NCBI GenBank assembly: GCA_030386875.1 | Contig: CM059568.1 | Location: 26,592,120 to 26,656,119, forward strand | Reading direction: 5' to 3' | Source: Morinoia aosen | Lineage: Eukaryota > Arthropoda > Malacostraca > Amphipoda > Talitridae | DNA: 64,000 nt | Shown here: piece by piece, positions 46,746 to 57,555 of the stretch | How the letters are laid out: each line of letters starts with the position of its first letter | Position numbering within the stretch: position 1 is the first letter of the stretch | Made by a program: the position numbers and the translations under genes | Notes under the pieces: generated by a model | Databases searched by the model: none | The model's input: only the letters and a program-made list of their open reading frames with translations | Told to the model about the DNA's origin: nothing

Positions 46746-48754
46746 TAGTTAATGAACGAAAAGAACTGTATGAGCTTACACGAACCTTTTATTAACTCAC
46801 AGGTGGAATGCTCCTTGAAAGAGATTTTCGTCCGTTGACGAGTTTGTCCTAACGCAAAGTAGGACATTTTCAAGGCCACACCCCGTCAAGACGCCATGAT
46901 GAGCTGGTGACGTGCAGACTGACGCCCACACATCGCTGAGGCTCCTTCATCTAGAAATTAAATAGAGAATGTAATTGTGTGTGATAAATCGAAATCAAAT
47001 GTGCACCCCATCCTGGGAACTGCCTAATTGCAAAGAGAATGAAGCTGTGTTTTCAAAAACCTTTAGAACACCGTATCATACTGAATAATGAATGTCCAGG
47101 AAATTTAGACATCTAAGTAGGATCCAGATTCATGCCGCCTTTACCTCCGCAGAAAAGTTTCCATGGAGTTTTAAATTATATATAAACGGTGGATAGGCCA
47201 GTCAGTCCAGCCTTTGAGCAAGAATTCCTAGCCTCTGATGGTAGCTACTGCAAAGAGAGCCATCACAGCGTAATATGTGTTATTCATTCTAGTAATGAAA
47301 AATTTAACGTGTGCAATCACTGACCAACTTCACATTTCTACAGCATTTTTCATTAACTTTATCCCTGTTGCCTACTGAATGCAGTTGGGAAGTGGTATCT
47401 TTGATGTCATTTCTGTAATGAATTTTTATGTCTATCCTTATTCATAAACAAAATTAGAATTTCCAAATTTATTCCTGACACAATACTCTCGGAAAGTAAT
47501 TTCTGGTAATTATACATGTACATTTTTACATGTTCCCCATTAGAAGGAAATTCAATTTAAAATTTTACATTTACCCAGAAACATCAAAACAACTTAAACA
47601 AACATTATGCAGGGTGTCTCCTGATATTTCATTTCCAAATTTTACTACCATTTACGACCTTCAACAGCAAAAAATGACTTCCTAATTTTTACGTAATGAA
47701 TGTTGTCCAAATGTCCAGGATGTGAAACCATCCTATAGTGAGTAGTTTGAGTCAACAATACACGACATAGGACGGATTAAAAAATTTCAGGGTGGTTAAT
47801 AAATAAAATACTAAATTAAAACCGTATTACTAAATGAAGCATCCAAAGCATAATTGCAAAAATATACTCACTTGTTATGTACCCTTTCCAAATGGACCCT
47901 AACAAATGTTTGGCAAAGACCCTGTCTTAACATCTTTCAACAATGAGAGCAACAGTTCTCAATGCAAAAAATAAACTGACTGGAAACTATTAGACACGGC
48001 GGAATTGTCCAATCCCCTAACAGGAATATTTCCCATAAACTGCAGCAAATATCTGATTCTGGGAGTTATGAATTTTGGAAAATCTTTAAACTCTATATAC
48101 ATATTTACTTTACTCTTAATTTTCAGTGAATTATCCCACTTCACTTTTTTTACAACCCTGACAGGTAAAGTTGGCCCCTGAGGCAAATTTCACTACTCCT
48201 TACATCCTTTTTTGCTACTTTTCAAATTTTTCTACTTTTTACTACTTTATTACCTAGTAGACACCCTATTATGGGAGTGAAAGAAATGTCCAATAAGCAA
48301 CATAAAACATTCGTACTGAATCATAAGAGATACTTCACAATTCATTATGACAGGTTTTAGTTTACTTGAGGTATCAGCGAGGGCTTCATTGGAGGAATTG
48401 CATGAAAAGAACTTTTGTCTCTAGCTTCAGACTCAAGCAACTCTAGATGGATTTCACTCACTGTGTTTCAAAGTTTTATTAATTGCCTCTGGGCTGTTAT
48501 CAATGGAAGTATCACATATTGAATTTTCACTGTTAAATGAAACAGGTTTACTGAACAAGTCTAAGCGTTTATTAGGAAGTGACTAAGAATTAAAGGGAAC
48601 TACGAGCTGTTCCCTTCATTTGCATTATTGGATGATTCTGAAATTAATTAATCAATAACACAAGGTTTGGAGACAGTACCAAGTAAATCAGGGCATGTGT
48701 GAAAAACTAGATTATTTCTTTTCCAATTTTTCAACGGTACAAAATCTTTCCAAA
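46746..48754. other. Non-coding; exon-like block on minus strand
   Basis: No named gene. The minus-strand stretch 48360-48600 reads FSKPVSFNSENSICDTSIDN in one frame. It ends at CTCAAGTAAACT, which resembles an exon/5' splice boundary. Weakly similar blocks lie near 53000 and 51900. Confidence 0.3.
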
Positions 48755-48851
48755 ACATCACGGTACGAACAGTAGTGAGAAATTCACTGAACATATTTTT
48801 ATTGATCCACTGTCAATAGTCGAAAAATTCACTAATTCTGTAGCCTATAAA

Positions 48852-48890
48852 AAGCATGATTTTGATGCACAAACATCATCTTCAGGCTGA
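48852..48890 (-). ncRNA. Weak hammerhead-like motif
   Basis: On the minus strand: CCTGAAGA, then TGATG - TTTGTG - CATCA (five pairs), then AAATCATG where GAAAC would be expected. It resembles the PLE 3' motif, but the second core box is altered and no PLE protein is adjacent. Confidence 0.25.
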
Positions 48891-48892
48891 AA

Positions 48893-48915
48893 ATATATGT
48901 ATATATATATATATA
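48893..48915. repeat. (TA)n microsatellite
   Basis: Short uninterrupted TA/TG tract. Confidence 0.85.
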
Positions 48916-49138
48916 TGCATATAAAAACTTCCAGTCACAATGATAAAATGCAAATCTAATACTCAAAGCTATATCAGACAGAGTGATAATTTTTGAAAAT
49001 TACAGCACTAGAAAACGAATGATTAGAAGCAAAATTTTTACCACAGCAATAAGCAAGACTATATCTTGTTGCCTCTACTATGAAAAACTCAATATTTCTA
49101 TCTAAAAAAAAGCTCAGGTTTTATATAAACAAGGTCGC

Positions 49139-49745
49139 ATTTAATTTTAAAAGGTCAACTTCATTTTAAAAGGTCAACTTCATTTTAAAAGGTCAAATTC
49201 AATTTAAAAGGTCAAATTCAATTTAAAAACCTCAAGTTCAATTTAAAAAACCTCAAGTTCTATTTAAAAAACCTCACGTTCAATTTAAAAAACCTCACGT
49301 TCAATTTAAAAAACCTCACGTTCAATTTAAAAAACCTCACGTTCAATTTAAAAAACCTCACGTTCAATTTAAAAAAACTCACGTTCAATTTAAAAAACCT
49401 CTAGTTCAATTTAAAAAACCTCTAGTTCAATTTAAAAAACCTCTAGTTCAATTTAAAAAACCTCTAGTTCAATTTAAAAAACCTCTAGTTCAATTTGAAA
49501 AACCTCAAGTTCAATTTAAAAAACCTCAAGTTCAATTTAAAAAACCTCAAGTTCAATTTAAAAAACCTCAAGTCCAATTTAAAAAACCTCAAGTTCAATT
49601 TAAAAAACCTCAAGTTCAATTTAAAAAACCTCAAGTTCAATTTGAAAAACCTAAAGTTCAATAAAAAAAAATCAAAACTAAGTTAAAAAAGCTCAAGTTC
49701 AATTTAAAGAACTCAATTTTGATATAAAAAAGGCCAAGTTTAATT
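49139..49745. repeat. 21-bp tandem array (with 18-19-bp start)
   Basis: Unit TTCAATTTAAAAAACCTCAA plus G, roughly 27 copies. Variants are spatially ordered: AAAAGGTCAA (49150-49220), CCTCACG (49255-49390), CCTCTAG (49390-49490), then CCTCAAG (49495-49650). A single inverted scrap with AAAATTGAACTTGAGCTTTT lies at 49880-49910. The heptapeptide-repeat frame NLKFNLK across it is a consequence of the 21-bp period. Confidence 0.92.
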
Positions 49746-50290
49746 TATTAAAGGTCAAATACATAGGTATAGGTAAACAATTTTAGAAACATAAGCTTTT
49801 CAAAATTTAACTTTATCTGTTTTAAAATATACTTGTTATTTTTATAATCAAACTTGGTCTGTTTTAAATTAAATTTGGGTTTTTAAAATTGAACTTGAGC
49901 TTTTTAAAAGTAAAATAAAAAGGTGCAGGTAAAAGTATTGCTCTAGGTGTAATACTAAAAATATATTAATACTCTTACCTAATCTTACAACAGTGGTACA
50001 TATATCTTTGGTACAAATGTTGTTTCTAGTCATTTTCTTGTGCTGTCAGTTCCAACATTATTAGGTAAATTTTCAAAACAAACCACTAAAAGATTTTCGA
50101 AATTTTCTTGCTTGACTCGTGGTAATCACATAAAATGAATAACTTTTCTTCTATGCCATTTCGGACGTAAATGAGTATTTAACGAGTTATAGCATTAGGT
50201 TTATTTGCGTGTTGCATTGCAGTTACACTACGAACAGCAGAAACCGTTACGTTCGGGGAGGAGGAAATGTTGAGGGGAAGACTAGTGTAC

Positions 50291-51130
50291 TAACCTAACC
50301 TTACATAGCCAAACGTAACCTAACGTAACCTAACGTACCTTAAAGTAACCTAACGAAACCTAACGTAACCTAACGTAACCTAACGTAACCTAACGTAACC
50401 TAACGTAACCTAACGTAACCTAACGTAACCTAACGTAACCTAACGTAACCTAAAGTAACCTAACGTAACCTAAAGTAACCTAACGTAACCTAAAGTAACC
50501 TAACGCAACCTAACGCAACCTAACGCAACCTAACGCACCCTAACGTACCCTAACGTACCCTAACGTAACCTAACGTAACCTAACGTAACCTAACGTAACC
50601 TAACGTAACCTAACGTAACCTAACGTAACCTAACGTAACCTAACGTAACCTAACGTAACCTAACGTAACCTAACGTAACCTAACGTAACCTAACGTAACC
50701 TAACGTAACCTAACGTAACCTAACGTAACCTAACGTAACCTAACGTAACCTAACGTAACCTAACGTAACCTAACGTAACCTAACGTAACCTAAAGTAACC
50801 TAAAGTAACCTAAAGTAACCTAAAGTAACCTAAAGTAACCTAAAGTAACCTAAAGTAACCTAAAGTAACCTAAAGTAACCTAAAGTAACCTAAAGTAACC
50901 TAAAGTAATCTAAAGTAATCTAAAGTAACCTAAAGTAACCTAAAGTAACCTAAAGTAACCTAAAGTAACCTAAAGTAACCTAAAGTAACCTAAAGTAACC
51001 TAAAGTAACCTAAAGTAACCTAAAGTAACCTAAAGTAACCTAAAGTAACCTAAAGTAACCTAAAGTAACCTAAAGTAACCTAACGTAACCTAAAGTAACA
51101 AACCCTAACGTAAGTTAGCCTAACCTAATG
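50291..51130. repeat. Telomere-like 10-bp minisatellite
   Basis: About 80 tandem copies of CCTAACGTAA that switch, after about 50790, to CCTAAAGTAA. CCTAA is the complement of the insect telomere unit TTAGG, so each decamer is one canonical pentamer plus one variant (TTACG or TTACT on the other strand). Mixed variants at 50440-50560 include GCAACC and TACCC. It is interstitial, sitting in the loop of an inverted repeat. Confidence 0.95.
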
Positions 51131-51560
51131 TACCCAAACGTACTCTAACAGCTCAGGCGCGCAACGGTTTCTGCTGTTTGAATGAGAAACTGATATGAAA
51201 CACGAAACTAAACCAGCCTCTATAACTCGTTAAATACTCATTTGCACCGGAAATGGCATGGAAGAAAAGTTGTTTACTTCGATGTGATTACCATGATTCA
51301 TGCATGAAAATTTCGAAAATCGATTAGTGTGTTGTTCTGAAAAATACCCCTTATTACTTTGTCTGATGTAGCTTTGGGTATCAGATTTGCATTTTATCAA
51401 TATGACTGAAAATTTTTCTCTTTATAATTTCAACCCGAACATGTTCGTATATCAAGACGCTCTTTTCATAGACTACAGAATTAGAGAATTTTTTAACAAT
51501 TGACATTGTTCAAATGAAAATATGTTGACTGAATTCATCACTACTTTAACACATGATGAA

Positions 51561-54102
51561 CTGGAATGATTTGACGAAGTTGAAAGTTATGACAAACTAA
51601 TTCAAATTCGTCATTAGATTGAGAACAAACTTCTGAATTAATTGTGCTCATGGCATTCCTCTAATGCTTCTAATGGACAAGCAATCAAGAACATAGTTTG
51701 ACCTTCTGCAAAGACATTGTAGATGGGTAGTGGGATGTTAGCAAAGGCTTATCAGAAAGTAACTCTCAGTACAAATATGTTGGAGTGGGTGTAATAAAAT
51801 ATTAAATTTAATTCTTCCCCATAGATATTGCTGGTGTCAATCAAAAGTTTGATTCAGAAATACACCACACATCTCTAAAAACACAGCTGAGGTGACTCAG
51901 TAGAATTTGCAATGTCACCACACATGTTAAAACAAGAACTTCCAAACTTCATCATTTTTGACTATTTTATGCATTTGGAAACTGCTCTCTTTGATGTCTT
52001 ATCTGTAATAACTTTGGGTTAATGTTGAAGAGATGCAAATAATTGATTTTTGAAATTTTGTTACCTGTATCATGGTAATTACATAAAAATAAGCAACTTT
52101 TCATCTATGCACTTTTTGGGGCAAATGAATATTTAACGAGTTATAGCGGTATGTTAACTTTTGTCTTTGATGACTGGAATGCGCTCGAATAAGCAGCTAC
52201 TAATCGATTTTCGAATTAATGTTGCTTGAATCATGGTAATAACATCGAAATGAACTACTTTTCTTCCATAGACTTTTTGCGGCAAATGAGTATTTTACGA
52301 GTTATAGCAGCAAATTTAGTTTTGTGTTCACAGCAGTTCCAGTTGAGCTGTTAGAGTACGTTTGGGTACTCTGTAATTTATTATTAGCCGACCCTGCGGA
52401 GTCTCCGGAGCCTAAACCCACTTCTAGGATCTTTTAGTTAATAATACAATAAAGGTTATCACCCAAAAATAACGAGTTATGGCGGTATGTTAATTTTCAT
52501 CTTTGATGGCTGGAATGCGTTCGATCATTGAGCGCGTCGGAAGGGAGAGTCCATTTTAGTCTTTCCTCCGAACAATTTCTTCCCGCTTGAAACACTTGAG
52601 TTGCGGTAAGTTATTTACCGCTATAACTCGTTAAATACTCATTTGCCCAAAAAAGTGCATAGATGAAAAAGTTCTTTATTTCGATAAAATTACCATGATA
52701 GTGGCAACAGAATATAAAAAATCGATCAGTTGCATCTCTGCAACATTAACCTTACTTTTGATATTTAAAAATATAATACTTATAAAGAAAACATGCTTGC
52801 ACACATAATTTTCACAAACAAATATATTACTAGTAAGTAATTTCTTGAAGTGATTACACAAGGTTTTAATTTCCATAAGAAGGAAAGTCACTTTGAAATT
52901 TTACACATACACTCGAACTAATCCAAATAATTATTGAACCAACATTATGAAAATTGAATAATCCAATGAGGTATATTACCTTAGTATTCAGTGAGGGAGC
53001 ATTGAATGCTTCACATTTCACCATGATAGGCCTTCCAGAGCTGGACTCAATGCTATTATTTTTAGGCTATTATACATAGTTATCAATAAATTTTTAGTCT
53101 CTCAGGAAACAATTTGCACCATCACAAACACAAACAAAATTGGCAGTAGTAAGTTACCAAAAAATTTCCATAGAGTAACTATCACCACAAATAAATCTTA
53201 GGGTAGAAAAACACTTTCAATTAAAATTTTGCTCAAACCATGATTTTGCTGGCATGAATCAGTAGCTTGATTCAGTTATATACCCACTTTTATCCCCACT
53301 ATTTTAAGAAACGCAGCTGAAGGGAATCATAATAGTAATTTTAATGTTACCAAACAACTTCCGTAACTTCTTTATACCTTAATCATGGTTTATTATAGTA
53401 GGGTAACTTGAATAGTAACTTTGAAATGTGTATACAAACGCACATATAAAAAGCAATTTTTTCTTGTGAATGCTCACGGAATAATTTTGAAATCTCACGC
53501 TACCAGTAAAGCACATCAAAAAAAATTAAAATACCAACATTAAGCAAATTAGATCTTGGTCCGCATATTATTAGCTATGAAACAATTTCAATGTTTAGAC
53601 CTAAATACTTTGAAGCAATCCAACCAGTGAACTGTACCAACGCTCAAACTTAGACCACCGCAACGAACAACAACGAGCAATGTGATACCCACGGCTCAAA
53701 TGCAAGTTCAAAATCACGAAGGTTCCAATAAATATTCTATGTTGATTAACTAATTCAAAAATATTTCATATATAAAAGCTGTGAATTTATGAAGGAAGGC
53801 TTGTATTTTTTTATATGTTCGTTTTTAGTCACTTCTCATAAAATTAATGTAAAGAGATTAGTTCATCACTTTACATAAAATCATTTTATTAGAAAATAGG
53901 TCATGAAGGTTAGGATTGATATAAATACGAACGTGATAAACAATTGTACTCTCGTATTATAACTCTTTTAAAACGAGATGTATTTCAAAGCCTTAGTTAT
54001 AAAATGAGTAGAGCCTGAATTACATTTAGTTTATTGGAATCAAAATATAAAGGTGCTTGACTGAGATATTTAGTAAAAATTTTCATATATTTTATACATA
54101 CT
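51561..54102. other. Non-coding; further copies of the AACGAGTTATAG repeat
   Basis: Related modules containing TGAATATTTAACGAGTTATA at about 52062-52160 and 52225-52330, and inverted at about 52617-52720, form another foldback-like unit. It shares sequence with the inner arms of the palindrome at 50080-51330. The minus-strand block 52985-53105 reads SSSGRPIMVKCEAFNAPSLN and is followed by AAGGTAATA (5' splice-site-like). No gene named. Confidence 0.4.
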
Positions 54103-54111
54103 ATTATAGTC

Positions 54112-54820
54112 ACCGGCAGGCCACAGCGGACACGGTATGGAAACGGTTGTCTGGAAATTACAGAAATTTCTTGAGAATTTCTTGAGTGCGTTTTTGGACT
54201 TCAGTCCACCACTCGTAACTTTTGAATGAATGCACCTATTGATTTCAAATTACTTTCAAACGAATGAGCAAAATATTTTCTATAAAAAATCATAAACAAA
54301 TTCTAAAAAGCTTTCTTAAAAGTACAGAAATTCTTCGATAAACCTGTCCGACTCACGCGCCGCCATACGACTCAAGTCCACCACTCGTACCTTTTGAAAT
54401 AATGCACCTATTGACTTGAAATTACTCTTAAATGTAAGAGTGAAACATTTTCTATAAAAATATTATAAACATATTTCAAAATTTTTTCTGAAAAGTACAG
54501 AAATTCTTCGATAAAAATGTCTGACTCGCGCGCCATTGCAAGCGCGAAATGGTCAACTTAAGTCTTTCGACGGCGCGCGAGTCGGACATATTTATCGAAG
54601 AATTTCGGTATTTCAGAAAAATTTTTGAGATGTGTTTATAATTTTTTTATATGAATTGTTTCGCTCTTTCGTTTGAGGGTAATTTGAAGTCAATAGGTGC
54701 ATTCCTTCAAAAGTTACGAGTGGTAGACTGAAGTTTAAAGTCGCACGCAAGAAATTCTCGAGAAAATTCTGTAGTTTACAGAAAACCGTTTCCATACCGT
54801 CTCCGCTGTGGCCTGCCGGT
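54112..54820. mobile_element. Foldback element, 9-bp TSD (Mutator-like)
   Basis: Ends ACCGGCAGGCCACAGCGG and the inverted CCGCTGTGGCCTGCCGGT. The arms continue inward for more than 200 bp (TATGGAAACGGTT, CCACTCGTAACTTTTGAA, TTCTTCGATAAA). Flanks are ATTATAGTC (54103-54111) and ATTACAGTC (54821-54829), a 9-bp duplication with one change. The left arm is internally duplicated (54185-54345 and 54360-54500). A 9-bp TSD with long inverted repeats is typical of Mutator-type foldbacks. No transposase. Confidence 0.85.
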
Positions 54821-55209
54821 ATTACAGTCCTGACTTTTTTAACTTCACAGTTTCACTTTTAATATAAAATATAAAAAGGTAAAATTGAAGCATTTGAAAT
54901 TAAATTCCAAACCTTTGCAGCCTTAGTTAAAGAATTTGAACTTCATATTACAATGTATAAAACTAAAATGTATAAATATCAATAAATTAGATGTGAAAAT
55001 CAAATTGAAATATCAAAGCTTCCAATTAAAGTTTTCACTTTCACAATAAAAGAACCAAATCTCAAATTACATCATGTGAAGGTTGCGTAAACTAATTCAT
55101 GTAATTTCATTTGACCACGAGTAATACATAACATAATTTTAATTGACTTATCATTGATTTAACTTAGACATAGGCTATCTATCATAGCTGTTACTTTCAA
55201 ATTTTGAAG

Positions 55210-55420
55210 TATAGTCTGAAAAACAACCGTAGTTTTACGGTAGTATTTCTACGGTAGGAATGACAGTCAGAAATCGACGGTAAATCACGGTCATCATCGT
55301 CGGCGGGCATTTTTAGCGTCTAAAATTACTGGTGATCACCGGTAATATATATATATCGTCGGCATACCTACGATAAAAGATGATAATTACCGTTACGCCG
55401 ACGATAAAATTCGGACTGGG
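55210..55420. repeat. Palindrome-rich terminal sequence, right 1 / small MITE
   Basis: Starts AGTCTGAAAAACAACCGTAG and ends CGACGATAAAATTCGGACTG plus GG. It is dense in ACCGGTAAT, TACGGTA and TCGTCGGC motifs. The two ends resemble each other inverted, so this may be a stand-alone MITE of about 210 bp. Confidence 0.55.
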
Positions 55421-55787
55421 TCGATGCTAGATTCTTGAAAAATCATAAACTATTTAGTTGAAACAGTTGTGTTAACTAGAGATCATTTTCGTTCAAACTG
55501 AATCTGAAACTCCCTCAGAGATATCGGGCTACTTTCTGTCCCCGTTAATGGGGATCCAATCAACTAATATAATACTTACAGAGTGTAGAGTAAAAGTTAA
55601 TTTAAATAATACAATTTTCAAGTATTCAGGTATTTACCTAAAATCTGAATACAACGTTCATATGACATACCAAGTATTCATCAACACCTCACCCATTACC
55701 AGACTCAAAGTTAATAATGTGGCCAATACATTTTTTTCAAAAAGCCATGGTTACTAAACACCGCTGTTCTGTTATCTTAACGAGTTT

Positions 55788-55939
55788 ATCTACAATTACT
55801 GTTGTACAATTATCTACAATTACTGTGTTATCTACAATTACTGTTGATCACCGGGAATATATATACCGTCGGAATACTTCGATAAATGATGAAAACCGAT
55901 GATAATTACCGTTGCGCCGACGATAAAATTCGGACTGGG
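55788..55939. repeat. Palindrome-rich terminal sequence, right 2
   Basis: Three TATCTACAATTACTGT units (55788-55845) are followed by a copy of the same terminal family ending CGACGATAAAATTCGGACTG plus GG at 55939. Confidence 0.55.
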
Positions 55940-56034
55940 TTGGCATGGTGGCGAGCAAGCTTTGCAGCGATCCGTGTATATCGGATACAGACGGTCGTCA
56001 GTCGTCACTCGTCACTCGTCACTGCGCTGAGCAG

Positions 56035-57306
56035 CAGGGCTGCCGAAATTGGTACGTTCGTACAAATTTGGTACGGTCTGCTCCGAATTTTACTTTGTTG
56101 TACATTTGGTACGACGGTAACCTAAAGGGCCGAATTTTGGTACGTTTTAAAGATTTGTATAATTATTTTAAGAAATTTTGCCCTGCCAAGAAATATTACC
56201 TTTACTTGTGGGAGCTACAACACTTTTCATGTAAATGAGAGGCAAATTAAATGGAATATGTTTGAGAATATCAGCAAATCTACAAGATCCCCTTCCAAAA
56301 ACGTATTTTGCATTCCTCACATTTTACCGTTCGTAAATAAACGTTATTTAGAATTTCAAGCTGAAACATTCAGAATTCATACATTAAATAATTATTTTAA
56401 AGCTGGAATGAAATTGTCATAAACTACTTCATTAAAATGATTTGTTGATTTCGAATGACATTAGCAAGATAAATATTGGCACCCACTCAAACAATGTCAA
56501 TATAAATTATGTATATTTTGGGGTGCAGCTGCAAAAAGCATTTTCCTGAGAAATGTCACCATAATACGGCACAAAATAAAATAAAGGAGTTTTGGTTGAA
56601 AGTTCTTAACGTGTTCGTACGTCTAACAAACAAATGATGCAGCGTTTCATGTCTCACGGTATGTTCAGCAAGTTGGAACTATCGGAAACATTAGATCCAG
56701 TCGGTGTATATGAAGGTAAATGTAAATCAATAATACCACTGGCAAAACAATTCTCCAATCTCGTGAAAAATGAGCGGGATGACATGATTAACATGGAGTT
56801 GCGAGAACTGTCTGTTCAAGATGCTCTTCTAAACACGGAAAAAGTGCCTGAAAAATTCTGGTACTCAGTATCGCAAAAAGTGCAGCGTTCAGTACAGATA
56901 TTAGCTGCTTAACGTGTTCACGATGCAGCTTTTGTTACCGCTGCATTCTTCTGCTGCAGCTGAGAGGATTTTTTGACCCATATAAACATAAAAAACAGGA
57001 ATTCATGAAAAGCAGCAACACTAAACGCATTAACCCGATCAAAATCAATGTTGGATGACATAGGTTGCACGAAATATAAATCACCATGTGAGCTTAGTCA
57101 ACAATTAAATAAAAAAAATTGGCTGTCTATAAGAAAGAAGGAAAGGTGGAGGAAGCTTCATTCTAACTGAAAAAGGGATTAAATCCTTTAAATTCCACTT
57201 TTTATTAATAGTTGAATAGATTTGGTACGTTTTAATCATTTTGGGTACGTTTTCATGGAGCTTTTGGTACGATCAGCCGAAAAAATTTCGGCAGGCGGCA
57301 GCCCTG
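56035..57306 (+). mobile_element. hAT transposon relic, 8-bp TSD
   Basis: Flanked by CTGAGCAG at 56027-56034 and 57307-57314. Tips are CAGGGCTGCCGAAATT and the inverted AATTTCGGCAGGCGGCAG plus CCCTG (the right tip has a 7-bp insertion-like difference). TTTGGTACG repeats lie inside both ends (about 56070, 56106, 56136; 57221, 57263), as expected of transposase-binding subterminal repeats. At 1272 bp it is too short for a full element and retains only the C-terminal part of a transposase. Confidence 0.92.
56634..56990 (+). pseudogene. hAT transposase C-terminal fragment
   Basis: A frame of 92 codons (56634-56912) contains FWYSVSQKVQRSVQILAA. After a frameshift, the conserved dimerisation box LPLHSSAAAERIF appears at about 56925-56970. 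HSSAAAER is the hallmark of the hAT C-terminal dimerisation domain. The catalytic DDE region and BED finger are absent, consistent with an internally deleted element. Confidence 0.8.
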
Positions 57307-57555
57307 CTGAGCAGTACTGTTTAATCCGTTGAAGGTGGAGGTGTGCAGCTACGTCGTTCTCTGCAGTTAAATGTACAACAACTCAAACGCTGAATTCTAC
57401 TGACGCGTTCCAAAAATACGACTGGTCGTGGAATGTGAAAAGCAGCTAATACAGAAAGCTGAAGCACAGTGCAATAGGCACTTGGTTTTCATCCGGCGCT
57501 CTATACGGATGATGGCAATAGCACACCTTTCTGTACGAAACGCAGAGGCAGACTG

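Larger units (their letters stand above)
48755..51560. repeat. Large imperfect palindrome with minisatellite loop
   Basis: Outer arms: 48755-49010 is the inverse of about 51340-51560 (shared GATAAAATGCAAATCT and TTCTGTAG...TATA/CATAGACTACAGAAT stretches). Inner arms: 50080-50260 is the inverse of 51157-51330 (AACGAGTTATAG with AAACCGTT/AACGGTTTCTGCTG). The left arm is interrupted by the 21-bp array (49139-49745). The loop (50291-51130) is the telomere-like minisatellite. Confidence 0.7.

Noticed and set aside
49495..49686. ORF with a repeated NLKFNLK heptad
   Set aside because: Produced by the 21-bp tandem array; no independent coding signal.
50291..51130. CRISPR-like array
   Set aside because: Direct repeats without unique spacers; a 10-bp minisatellite in a eukaryotic context.
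50291..51130. Genuine chromosome end
   Set aside because: The array is interstitial, with half the pentamers variant, and ordinary DNA continues on both sides.
40798..55420. Maverick/Polinton giant element
   Set aside because: Size and inverted ends would fit, but no integrase, polymerase B, ATPase or capsid-like frame is visible and no 6-bp TSD is present.
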